This document shows positions 50,528 through 58,434 of a DNA stretch of 64,000 nt, piece by piece. The stretch is from Roseivirga sp. (GTDB lineage: Bacteria; Bacteroidota; Bacteroidia; Cytophagales; Cyclobacteriaceae): contig JAAWWF010000017.1 in the NCBI GenBank assembly GCA_021404565.1, positions 55,758-119,757 on the forward strand, written 5' to 3'. Each line of letters begins with the position of its first letter. The stretch's first letter is position 1. The notes below the pieces were generated by a model that searched no databases, was not told where the DNA came from, and was given only the letters and a program-made list of their open reading frames with translations. The position numbers were made by a program, and so were the translations under genes.

Positions 50528-51893
50528 GCTTTTCTAATCTTCTGTAGAGTGAGGCCCGTGTAAGACCCAGCTCTTTGGCAGCTTTGGAAATATTGCCGGA
50601 ATGCTTGTTGATGGCCTTCGTGATCACATTTTTTTCTACTTCATCCAGATTGAAATTGTCAATTGCATCATTCTGACTGTCCACCTTTTGTACTAAAAAG
50701 AAGAAATCGTCCGGAGAAAGGGTATTCCCTTCGCTCATAATGATAGCACGCTCAATGGCATGCTGCAACTCTCTGATATTACCCGGCCAGCTGTACTTCT
50801 GAAGTTTCTTATAAGTAGCAGAAGCGATTTTCTTTGGCGGTTTTCTGTATTTCTCACAGTACACCTTCACAAAGTGATCGGTTAGCTGAAAAATATCATC
50901 CTGTCTATCTCTGAGGGGGGGTAAGTGAATCTCTACTGTATTAATACGGTATAAAAGATCTTGCCTGAAGGTGTTCTCGGCTACCATGTCATAAACCGGC
51001 ATATTGGTAGCGCATATAAGCCTGATGTCAATAGTTACCGATTTGTTTGAACCAATACGTGTTACCTCTCTTCGCTGAATAGCGGTGAGAAGCTTTGATT
51101 GCAAGGGCATGCTCAGGTTACCGATTTCATCCAGAAAAAGCGAACCACCGGAGGCTACCTCAAAGCGACCCGCCCGATCTTCTTTCGCATCGGTAAAAGC
51201 ACCTTTCTTATGTCCGAATAACTCACTCTCAAAAAGAGTCTCGGTAATAGCTCCCATATCCACTCCAACAAAGACGTTGTCTTTCCGCAGCGAGCGTTGA
51301 TGTATGGCTCGTGAGACAAGTTCCTTACCAGTGCCATTTTCCCCCAGTATCAATACGTTAGCATCGGTGCCCGCTACCTTATCTATAATAGAGAAGACGT
51401 TTTGCATGGCGGGGCTATCGCCTATTATGTCTTTAAAAGGCTTATTGATATCCGCTTCAAGCTGCTTCTTGGCATTCTTGAGCTTGTCAACTTCTTTGTA
51501 AGATTGCTTTAGCTTGATGGCTGCGGATAGGGTGGCAATCAGTTTTTCGTTTTGCCAGGGTTTCAACACAAAGTCCGTAGCTCCCTCTTTCAGGGCCTGA
51601 ACGGCCATCTCTACATCACCAAAGGCTGTGATAAGAATTACTACCGCTGAGGGATCTGCCTCCAGAATTTGCTCCAACCAATAGAACCCTTCTTTACCAC
51701 TGGTGATGTCCTTGCTGAAGTTCATGTCCAACAGGATTACATCATAGGTCCCGTTGTTCATCAGAAAAGGAATCTTCTTTGGGTTTTTTTCTATGATTAC
51801 TTCCTTGGCGTGCTTCTTTAAAAGGAGTTTTGCAGCGATTAATACGTCTTCATCATCATCGATGATGAGAATTTTACCTAATTCTTTATCCAC
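50517..51893 (-). CDS. NtrC-type sigma-54-dependent response regulator
   Basis: The 458-residue protein has a receiver domain (D12-D14, phospho-acceptor D56 in LLDMNFS, LITAFGD, LKPWQNEK), an AAA+ domain with Walker A GENGTGKE (184-191) and the sigma-54 contact loop GAFTDA (231-236), and a Fis-type helix-turn-helix (about 425-458; GNISKAAKELGLTRASLYRR). It activates transcription only by RNA polymerase with sigma-54. It starts with GTG at 51893. The kinase overlaps its 3' end, and the adaptor genes transcribed away from it have sigma-54-like promoters, which makes them its likely targets. Confidence 0.94.
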   Translation of the reverse strand: MDKELGKILIIDDDEDVLIAAKLLLKKHAKEVIIEKNPKKIPFLMNNGTYDVILLDMNFSKDITSGKEGFYWLEQILEADPSAVVILITAFGDVEMAVQALKEGATDFVLKPWQNEKLIATLSAAIKLKQSYKEVDKLKNAKKQLEADINKPFKDIIGDSPAMQNVFSIIDKVAGTDANVLILGENGTGKELVSRAIHQRSLRKDNVFVGVDMGAITETLFESELFGHKKGAFTDAKEDRAGRFEVASGGSLFLDEIGNLSMPLQSKLLTAIQRREVTRIGSNKSVTIDIRLICATNMPVYDMVAENTFRQDLLYRINTVEIHLPPLRDRQDDIFQLTDHFVKVYCEKYRKPPKKIASATYKKLQKYSWPGNIRELQHAIERAIIMSEGNTLSPDDFFFLVQKVDSQNDAIDNFNLDEVEKNVITKAINKHSGNISKAAKELGLTRASLYRRLEKHGL

Positions 51894-52206
51894 GAAATAT
51901 GTGTTTTAAAACAACTGTGCGATTGTGTACCTAAATAGTGCCAATCTCATAACTGTCAGTAAATCAATGAAATATACTCGGTTGGTTGTTCACATCCGTT
52001 CAAAATGTGTATCGATTTCGGACAGTAATATAAAGGAAAAAATATTAACCACAGCCATAAAGCATTTGATGTCGGGTTTAGTTCCTGTTTACTCTGTAAA
52101 GGAAATTAGGTGTATCTACAGGCGATTGCCTACCACCCGACAAAAAAAAGAGCAATTTTCGAGAGTGACCATTTTGTAAAAGTTAAAGAAGTGTTATATT
52201 GCACAC

Positions 52207-52292
52207 GTTGTTTTGAATTAATTTAGACATTAATTCAGATATTTTGAGTTTTTGACCTTTGGGCTCGGTTCTGACCAAACCGAGCCTTTTTT
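52207..52292 (+). ncRNA. Candidate small RNA in the ntrC/adaptor gap
   Basis: The 572 bp between the divergent ntrC-like and adaptor genes hold no credible gene but do hold an orphan plus-strand intrinsic terminator (52262-52292). Upstream of it lies a perfect 8 bp hairpin, GAATTAAT (52215-52222) with ATTAATTC (52229-52236). A possible promoter is TTG (52174-52176) and TATATTG (52195-52201). Together they predict an RNA of about 86 nt with two hairpins. Because the flanking genes diverge, a terminator here has no other transcript to end, apart from a leader read from an upstream promoter of the adaptor. The 5' end is approximate. Confidence 0.4.
52262..52292 (+). terminator. Orphan intrinsic terminator
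   Basis: GGCTCGGTT (52262-52270) and AACCGAGCC (52278-52286) form a 9 bp GC-rich stem with a 7 nt loop, followed by six T. The opposite strand lacks a T-run, so it works in the plus direction. Confidence 0.85.
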
Positions 52293-52416
52293 ATGCCCAA
52301 AAACGAATAAGGGCTTGTTCAAAAACGTCCATTTTCTGCACGTATTGGATACACTCCTCTCCAATATTCCTTATTGATTTTTTAATAACTACCTCATAGT
52401 CAATTATTTATGTTTG

Positions 52417-52432
52417 TGGCATCCTTGTTGGC
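52417..52432 (+). promoter_or_regulatory. Sigma-54-like promoter of the first adaptor gene
   Basis: TGGCA (52417-52421), six bases and TTG (52428-52430) match the -24/-12 layout TGGCAC-N5-TTGC except for the final C (G here). The ATG is 49 bp downstream of the T of TGGC. The 17-mer TTGTGGCAYYCTTGTTG is shared with the second adaptor gene (15 of 17 identical) although the flanks differ. Confidence 0.6.
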
Positions 52433-52465
52433 ATGTACTTGCCGGATCAGAAACAAAACAACACC

Positions 52466-53719
52466 ATGGATCGAAAAGTCAAAAAGAAATTCTGGACCCC
52501 AAAACGTATCTTCACCATACTGGGTGGAGCGGGGATCATTGCACTTACCTTGTCAGTATTCATTTTTTCGGAGAAGGGGCAGGTGCTTAGGGTACAAGCT
52601 GATAAAATCAGTATAGAAGCTGTTACTCAAGGAGCCTTTCAGGAATTTATTCCTACGGAAGGAACAGTACAACCCAAAACCACCATTTTCCTGGATGCTG
52701 TGGTTGGCGGAAATGTGGAAGAAAGGTTCCTTGAAGGAGGAGTACAGGTACAAAAAGGAGATACCATTCTGAAACTTGAAAATAGTGAGATTCAATTAAG
52801 CTATATCCGGGAGCAGACCCAGACCAATAGATTGCGGAACGATATAGAGAATACAAATAACAGATTGGAGCAGGCCCTGTTTAGTTCCAGGAATGCTGTA
52901 ATCACGCTGGGCTATGACATAGATGCCGCAGAAGATTTGTATTCCAGAAATAAAGTCTTGTGGAAGGAGAAGGTTATTTCGGAGCAGGATTATCTTAATT
53001 CGAAGAGAGCTTACGACAGGTTGATTGCATCTAAAGACAATATTGTAAAGCAAATGGAATTTGATTCCATTAACGCGGTTACTACTATTAAGCAAAACTT
53101 ACTACGACTGGTCACGGCTGAAGAAAGCCTGGAGATTGTAAAAGGTCGTTTGAATAACCTCTGGGTAACCGCGCCCATTTCCGGACTCTTATCTACTGTG
53201 AGTGTAGAACTCGGGCAAAGTGTGGGACAAGGGCAGACCATTGCCCAAATTGACGACATAAACGGCTTTAAGATCAATGCGCGGGTTGATCAACATTATC
53301 TTCCTCGGGTATATGAGGGCCTGCGCGGTAGCTTCGATTTCGACAATGGCACTTATGGCCTGATCATCCGAAAGAAGTTTCCGGAAATAAATAATGGACA
53401 GTTTGTGGTGGAAATGCTTTTCGAGCATCAGGTACCGGAAAATATAAGAAGAGGTCAGACCATTTCAATTCGTCTTCAGCTTAGTGAAGAACGTCAGGCA
53501 GTAATGATTCCGAGAGGCAGTTTTTTTCAGACCACAGGAGGTAATTGGATTTTCGTCATAGATGAATCAGGCGACTTTGCCACAAGGCGCACCATCAGAA
53601 TTGGTAATCAGAACACGCGTCAGTACGAAGTGTTGGAGGGATTGCAGCCTGGTGAACAAGTGATAGTTTCGTCTTACGATGGCTATGAGGATAAGGATAA
53701 ACTCATTATTGAGAGATAG
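52466..53719 (+). CDS. HlyD/MacA-type periplasmic adaptor, copy 1
   Basis: The 417-residue protein has an N-terminal membrane anchor (about 15-34; RIFTILGGAGIIALTLSVFI), a barrel-sandwich domain in two halves (GTVQPKTTIFLDAVVGGNVE and VTAPISGLLSTVSVELGQSV), a long coiled-coil hairpin (about 105-220) and C-terminal beta-barrel domains (VMIPRGSFFQTTGGNWIFVI, YEVLEGLQPGEQVIVSSYDG). It bridges an inner-membrane transporter and a TolC channel. It is about 85% identical by eye to copy 2, with the same length. The ATG at 52466 is chosen, matching the start of copy 2. It is preceded by a sigma-54-like promoter and followed by its own terminator, so it forms a separate unit. Confidence 0.93.
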   Translation: MDRKVKKKFWTPKRIFTILGGAGIIALTLSVFIFSEKGQVLRVQADKISIEAVTQGAFQEFIPTEGTVQPKTTIFLDAVVGGNVEERFLEGGVQVQKGDTILKLENSEIQLSYIREQTQTNRLRNDIENTNNRLEQALFSSRNAVITLGYDIDAAEDLYSRNKVLWKEKVISEQDYLNSKRAYDRLIASKDNIVKQMEFDSINAVTTIKQNLLRLVTAEESLEIVKGRLNNLWVTAPISGLLSTVSVELGQSVGQGQTIAQIDDINGFKINARVDQHYLPRVYEGLRGSFDFDNGTYGLIIRKKFPEINNGQFVVEMLFEHQVPENIRRGQTISIRLQLSEERQAVMIPRGSFFQTTGGNWIFVIDESGDFATRRTIRIGNQNTRQYEVLEGLQPGEQVIVSSYDGYEDKDKLIIER

Positions 53720-53768
53720 CAAACCCCTGACTGCTGCTACTCACCAACCAGTACTGAGAACATTCCGA

Positions 53769-53806
53769 GCCTCCTGAAAACAAAAGCCTGTCTTCAGGAG
53801 GCCTTT
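53769..53806 (+). terminator. Terminator after adaptor copy 1
   Basis: GCCTCCTGAA (53769-53778) and TTCAGGAGGC (53793-53802) form a perfect 10 bp stem followed by CTTTG. The T-run is short. The rest of the 379 bp between the two adaptor genes contains a sigma-54-like promoter (54047) and no credible gene. Confidence 0.7.
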
Positions 53807-54046
53807 GATTTAGAAAGTATATAGTCAACCACCTGAACAGGTATGGCAAAATGTCTCTTTTAACCTTTGGAAATATGGCCCACCCGGAATGGTCTGATAA
53901 GGGGGAATTTAAAAGCTTTGATTTTGATCAAAAGTGTCCGAAAGTGTTCGATTTCGTTCAATTCTTGTTCTAATTTTGTACACTTAACCACCTTGTCAAT
54001 TGAGGTAATTTTGCTTAATTGTTTGTTTTTCAGCAACTTACAATTG

Positions 54047-54062
54047 TGGCACTCTTGTTGAG
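54047..54062 (+). promoter_or_regulatory. Sigma-54-like promoter of the second adaptor operon
   Basis: TGGCAC (54047-54052) and TTG (54058-54060) have the -24/-12 spacing of sigma-54 promoters. The base after TTG is A rather than the usual C. The ATG is 52 bp downstream, almost the same distance as for copy 1. A tandem AAGTGTCCGA/AAGTGTTCGA (53932-53951), about 95 bp upstream, could be an activator site. Confidence 0.6.
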
Positions 54063-54098
54063 TATGGGTGGTCGGACTAGAAAACACCACACAATACA

Positions 54099-55352
54099 AT
54101 GGATCGAAAAATCAAAAAGAAAGTTTGGACCCCGAAACGCATTTTTACCATACTGGGTGGAGCGGGTATCGTAGCGCTAATTCTGTACGTATTTGTCTTT
54201 GCAGATAATAGTAGCAAGCTCAATGTAGATGAGGATAAGATTAGTATAGAGGCCGTAACGCAAGGAGCCTTTCAGGAATTTATCCCGACTGAAGGAACTG
54301 TTCAACCCAAGGCGACCATCTTTCTGGATGCCATCGTTGGAGGTAATGTTGAGCAAAGGTTTCTTGAAGGTGGTGTAGAGGTACAAAAAGGAGACACCAT
54401 CCTGAAACTTGAAAACAGCCAAATTCAGCTGAGCTACATTAATGAGCAAACTCAAACCAACCGTTTGAGAAATGACATTGAAAACACAAACAACAACCTG
54501 GAACAGGCACGGTTCCGTTCTAAGAATAATGTGATTACCCTTGAGTATGATATAGATGCTGCTAAAGATTTGTATGATCGAAACACAAAACTTTGGAGCG
54601 ATAAGGTGATTTCGGAGCAAGAGTACCTGAACTCTAAAAGAGCGTACGATAGACTGATTGCTTCAAGAAGTAACATCATCAGACAGATGGAATTTGATTC
54701 TATCAACTCGGTTACTACTATTAAGCAAAACGAAACACGCCTGGTTACTTCTGAGGTGAGTTTGGATATCGTCAAGGGCAGATTGAATAACCTTTGGGTT
54801 ACAGCTCCTATTTCGGGTCTTCTTTCAACGGTAAATGTTGAGTTAGGACAAAACGTAAATCAAGGTCAGACGATCGCACAGATTGATGATTTGGATGGTT
54901 TTAAAATCAATGCCCGCGTTGATCAGCATTACCTGCCACGTGTATACGAAGGCCTGAGAGGCTCTTTCGACTTTGATCGTGGCACTTATAACCTTATTAT
55001 CAGAAAGAAATTCCCTGAAATCATCAATGGCCAGTTCGTGGTTGAAATGCTTTTCGAAGGTGATGTACCTGAGAATATCAGGAGAGGCCAGACTATCTCT
55101 ATCCGCTTACAGCTTAGCGAAGAGCGTCAGGCAGTGATGATTCCAAGAGGTAGCTTTTTCCAGACTACCGGAGGTAACTGGATTTTTGTAGTAGACGAAT
55201 CAGGAAGCTTTGCTACAAGACGTAACATCAGAATTGGTAACCAAAACACCCGTCAGTATGAAGTGCTGGAAGGCCTGCAACCTGGCGAGCGTGTAGTTGT
55301 CTCTTCTTACGATGGTTACGAAGACAAGGATAAATTAATAATCAAACAATAA
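54099..55352 (+). CDS. HlyD/MacA-type periplasmic adaptor, copy 2
   Basis: The 417-residue protein matches copy 1 over its full length with no gaps: anchor RIFTILGGAGIVALILYVFV, lipoyl-like halves GTVQPKATIFLDAIVGGNVE and VTAPISGLLSTVNVELGQNV, a coiled-coil hairpin, and terminal VSSYDGYEDKDKLIIKQ. Differences cluster in residues 28-45 and in the hairpin. It starts a probable operon with the ATPase gene 33 bp downstream and the TolC gene after that. It bridges the inner-membrane part and the outer-membrane channel. Its promoter region differs from copy 1 except for the sigma-54-like core. Confidence 0.93.
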   Translation: MDRKIKKKVWTPKRIFTILGGAGIVALILYVFVFADNSSKLNVDEDKISIEAVTQGAFQEFIPTEGTVQPKATIFLDAIVGGNVEQRFLEGGVEVQKGDTILKLENSQIQLSYINEQTQTNRLRNDIENTNNNLEQARFRSKNNVITLEYDIDAAKDLYDRNTKLWSDKVISEQEYLNSKRAYDRLIASRSNIIRQMEFDSINSVTTIKQNETRLVTSEVSLDIVKGRLNNLWVTAPISGLLSTVNVELGQNVNQGQTIAQIDDLDGFKINARVDQHYLPRVYEGLRGSFDFDRGTYNLIIRKKFPEIINGQFVVEMLFEGDVPENIRRGQTISIRLQLSEERQAVMIPRGSFFQTTGGNWIFVVDESGSFATRRNIRIGNQNTRQYEVLEGLQPGERVVVSSYDGYEDKDKLIIKQ

Positions 55353-55385
55353 ATTAATTCACAACAACTTTTAACTTTTATTATC

Positions 55386-56099
55386 ATGGAAAACAGTAAA
55401 AAACTCATCACTACAAAGGGACTCAAGAAGTTCTATTATACTGATGAAGTTGAAACTACAGCCCTGGGTAACGTAAACCTCGAGATCAAAGAGGGTGAGT
55501 TCGTGGCAGTAATGGGACCTTCCGGTTGTGGAAAGTCTACATTGCTCAATATCATAGGTCTGTTGGACAACCCTTCTGAGGGCGAGTTCTATTTTTACGA
55601 TGAAGAGGTCTCAAATTATTCTGAAAGACAAAGAGCAGAGCTGAGAAAAAGAAACATTGGTTTCGTTTTCCAGAGCTTTAACCTTATCGATGAACTCACT
55701 GTATTTGAAAACGTTGAACTTCCTCTTATCTACTTAAAGTACCCATCTGCTGAAAGAAAGAAAAGAGTAGAAGAAGTGCTTGAGCAAATGCAGATCATGC
55801 ACAGAAAAGATCACTTTCCACAGCAGCTTTCAGGGGGGCAGCAGCAAAGGGTAGCTGTAGCGAGGGCGGTAGTTGCCAAGCCAAACCTTATTCTTGCGGA
55901 TGAGCCTACTGGTAACCTGGATTCAACCAACGGTCAGGAGGTAATGACTCTTCTTACTGATTTGAATGAGAGTGGTACTACTGTGATTATGGTAACTCAC
56001 TCTGCTACAGATGCTGAGTACTCTCACAGAGTAATCAACTTGTTTGATGGTCAGATTGTATCTGAAAACATCAATTCAAGCAAAGAGTCACTCATTTAA
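55386..56099 (+). CDS. MacB/LolD-type ABC transporter ATPase
   Basis: The 237-residue ATPase has Walker [10 protein letters not shown] (44-52), the Q loop [11 protein letters not shown], the signature [14 protein letters not shown] (from 148) and Walker [12 protein letters not shown] (catalytic Asp-Glu at 172-173), plus the switch His in [15 protein letters not shown] and DEPTGNLD place it in the MacB/LolD/FtsE branch that energises FtsX-type permeases. It carries no membrane part and no permease gene follows; the next gene is tolC-like. Candidate partners inside the window are the permeases at 18248 and 23472. Confidence 0.95.
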   Translation: MENSKKLITTKGLKKFYYTDEVETTALGNVNLEIKEGEFVAVMGPSGCGKSTLLNIIGLLDNPSEGEFYFYDEEVSNYSERQRAELRKRNIGFVFQSFNLIDELTVFENVELPLIYLKYPSAERKKRVEEVLEQMQIMHRKDHFPQQLSGGQQQRVAVARAVVAKPNLILADEPTGNLDSTNGQEVMTLLTDLNESGTTVIMVTHSATDAEYSHRVINLFDGQIVSENINSSKESLI

Positions 56100-56117
56100 T
56101 TAAGCTCAAAAATATCT

Positions 56118-56177
56118 CCACATGCCTGTGCTAATAGCACGAGCATGTGGTCAATTAACCTGATACCGAAAGGTATC
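56118..56177 (+). other. Two tandem hairpins between the ATPase and TolC genes
   Basis: First hairpin: CCACATGC (56118-56125) with GCATGTGG (56143-56150), containing the inner stem GTGCT/AGCAC around AAT. Second hairpin: GATACC (56162-56167), GAAA tetraloop, GGTATC (56172-56177). Neither has a T-run, so they look like RNA-processing, stabilising or translation-tuning elements that could set the ratio of ATPase to channel. Confidence 0.55.
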
Positions 56178-56214
56178 ACACCACAGTATTGCCTAAAGGA
56201 TAGAAAACAATACC

Positions 56215-57624
56215 ATGAAAAAACTTATCTACACCTCATTATTTGCCCTTTTAGTCGTTTTTTCGGCTCATGGTCAGAAGGTGCTGACATTGGAAGAGTG
56301 CATCAATATTGCGCTTGATAATAACATTAATATTAAAACTGCCCGAAATAACGCAGTTAGTGCAAGAGCGGGTTATGCTCAGAGTAAATTCAACTTCTTA
56401 CCTTCTTTGAGCGGTTTTGCTACTCACAGATGGAATGAAGGATTGCAGTTTGACCAGACCTCAGGTGGACTGGTAAATAAGACTACCTTAAGTGGAGGAG
56501 GGTCGTTGAGCGCCAATTTGACTGTTTTTAATGGCTTTCAGAACTCACTCAATGTGGTAAGGACCAAATTCCTATACGAAGCAAGTGAACAGGCTATTGA
56601 GAGTAATATTCAGGCTACCGAAGCCAGTGTTGTCGGATCTTTTTTACAAGTAGTTTCGACCCAGGAGAACCTCAAAATCCAGGAGCAAACACTTGGCTTG
56701 TTAAAAGAACAACTTAACAGGGAAGAGAAGCGAGAAGCAGCTGGAGTTGGTAACATGGAACAGGTTTATAATTTCCGTTCACAAGTAGCTGCTCAAAACC
56801 TTCAAATTGTAAATCAGAGAAACCTATTAGAATCAAGCAAGCTGGCGTTGACACAATTGTTGCTACTTGACCCTGCAGACGACTATGATTTTCAGGGCAT
56901 TACGATTGATGATGCCAAACTGGAGGAAGAGATAGCTGATTATGGAAGCGTCTATGATAAATCTACAGCCTACTCTCCGGCACTAAAATCTGCTGAGTTA
57001 AATCTGGAGGCCACGAAGAAGTCGCTTAAAATGTCTCAGTTTGCCTGGATGCCTACTCTTTCGATTAATGCATCTTATGGTACAAACTGGTCATCTAACG
57101 TGAGGGACTATCAGACAGAGATTGATCCGGCTACTGGTGAAACTGTATTTGTGAGAGATGGCGATGGAAATCGTATAGATCTTGGTGTGACTTCATTGGG
57201 TACTCAATTTGATAATAACGTATCAAAGAGCGCTAGCTTTAATCTGAACATACCAATCTTCAGCAGATTCCAGAACAGGACAAATTTACAGCAAACCAAA
57301 ATTCAGATGCTGAATTCGGAGTTGACACTAGAGCAAACACGAAACACGCTGACCAATCAGGTGCAGCAAGCGTATTTGAACCTGGTTAATGCGAAGACTT
57401 CATATGTTGCTGCTCTTGAGAGCTTAGTGAACCTTAATACTTCTTTTGAGTTTGCTCAGAACAGATATGAAAGCGGGACTATTGACTTCGTAACTTACCT
57501 GACTAGCCTTAATGGCAAAAACCGGGGAGAGCTTGAGTTGGTGAGATCGAAATACGCAATCTTATTTCGTCAGTTGATTATTGATATTTATACTGGTGAA
57601 CTTAATCTTGGAGCTGGCAACTAG
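56215..57624 (+). CDS. TolC-family outer-membrane efflux protein
   Basis: The 469-residue protein has a signal peptide (ending SAHGQ) and two outer-membrane efflux repeats rich in long helices: LTLEECINIALDNNINIKTARNN, FLQVVSTQENLKIQEQTLGL, LTNQVQQAYLNLVNAKTSYV, SFEFAQNRYESGTIDFVTYL. It forms a trimeric tunnel across the outer membrane and periplasm, docking the adaptors encoded upstream. It is the last gene of the operon starting at 54099, separated from the ATPase gene by two hairpins. The stop is immediately next to the stop of the convergent gene, leaving no room for a terminator. Confidence 0.94.
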   Translation: MKKLIYTSLFALLVVFSAHGQKVLTLEECINIALDNNINIKTARNNAVSARAGYAQSKFNFLPSLSGFATHRWNEGLQFDQTSGGLVNKTTLSGGGSLSANLTVFNGFQNSLNVVRTKFLYEASEQAIESNIQATEASVVGSFLQVVSTQENLKIQEQTLGLLKEQLNREEKREAAGVGNMEQVYNFRSQVAAQNLQIVNQRNLLESSKLALTQLLLLDPADDYDFQGITIDDAKLEEEIADYGSVYDKSTAYSPALKSAELNLEATKKSLKMSQFAWMPTLSINASYGTNWSSNVRDYQTEIDPATGETVFVRDGDGNRIDLGVTSLGTQFDNNVSKSASFNLNIPIFSRFQNRTNLQQTKIQMLNSELTLEQTRNTLTNQVQQAYLNLVNAKTSYVAALESLVNLNTSFEFAQNRYESGTIDFVTYLTSLNGKNRGELELVRSKYAILFRQLIIDIYTGELNLGAGN

Positions 57625-58434
57625 TCATTCCAACTTAAAAATATCAATCCGTTTGGCTGCGATGCAGTACAGGCGGCTGTTTTCCATAAAAACAAATTGA
57701 TAGGAGGGGTCAGGTAAACTGATCTCTCTTTCTTTTTTGGTATAGATATCAATAAGTCTCACTTTGCTACCAGCGGCATGGAGACCGATCAGCTCATTGT
57801 TTGAAAAGCTGAAATGGTTCAGTTCTTTTACGGGCAAACTTTCCAGGTAATTCCCCAGGTTATCGAAAACCAATATTCCGGAGCTTTTGTCTGATACAAA
57901 AAGCAGGTTCTGATACTCGCGCATAAAGGTGAGCTCGAAATTGGCGGGGTCAAGGTTTAAGTTAAAAGGGGTTTCAGTTAAGAACTCGTTGATTTCAATA
58001 TCCAGTTTTTTGAGAGTTAGTTCCTGCTGATCAATAAGCCATAGGTTATTATCTCCAGCTATGGTACCGAGTTCATAATAAGTAGAGAGGCCATTACCAA
58101 TCTCAAAGGGAGTGGAGTTATTGAGAAAGCGGTCCAGAAACAGGTATTGTTGAAAATCCCTGTAGAAAACAAAAGTTCTTAATCCCTGCCAGGCCTCTAT
58201 CAGTGTGGCATTTCCCTTTTTATCGGGAGAAAAATGGTAAGCCAGTACTGCCTCGGGGTCATAGCGATCTATATCTCCGTTATTGCTGGCGATATAAAGG
58301 TTTCCCTGACGATCTATGGAGGCATTTACCACCTTATGGCCCAATTCTACTGACTTGATCTTTGTTAGTCGCTGTGCTTGTGTTACAAGGCTACTGACAA
58401 GAAAAAGAATCGATATGATCAGTTTAAGCTTCAA
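57625..58434 (-). CDS. Secreted beta-propeller-like protein of unknown function
   Basis: The 269-residue protein has a signal peptide (LIISILFLVSSLVTQAQ) and then repeated beta-strand units with YIASNNGDIDRYDPE, LWLIDQQELTLKKLDIE, LLFVSDKSSGILVFDNLGNY and VRLIDIYTKKEREISLPD, suggesting a six- or seven-bladed propeller. No enzyme motif is visible. It starts with TTG at 58434, inside the last codons of lpxH (11 bp overlap), so it is translationally coupled to lpxH. A periplasmic or outer-membrane location is expected. It converges with the tolC-like gene. Confidence 0.75.
   Translation of the reverse strand: MKLKLIISILFLVSSLVTQAQRLTKIKSVELGHKVVNASIDRQGNLYIASNNGDIDRYDPEAVLAYHFSPDKKGNATLIEAWQGLRTFVFYRDFQQYLFLDRFLNNSTPFEIGNGLSTYYELGTIAGDNNLWLIDQQELTLKKLDIEINEFLTETPFNLNLDPANFELTFMREYQNLLFVSDKSSGILVFDNLGNYLESLPVKELNHFSFSNNELIGLHAAGSKVRLIDIYTKKEREISLPDPSYQFVFMENSRLYCIAAKRIDIFKLE

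Noticed and set aside
51925..52179. 84-codon open frame in the ntrC/adaptor gap
   Set aside because: Mixed composition, no start context, no recognisable features; lies in an otherwise regulatory gap.
52012..53956. Shared 9-mers (TCGATTTCG, TTTCGGACA) upstream of both adaptor genes as NtrC sites
   Set aside because: One or two shared 9-mers are expected by chance between gaps of this size, and their distances from the promoters differ greatly.
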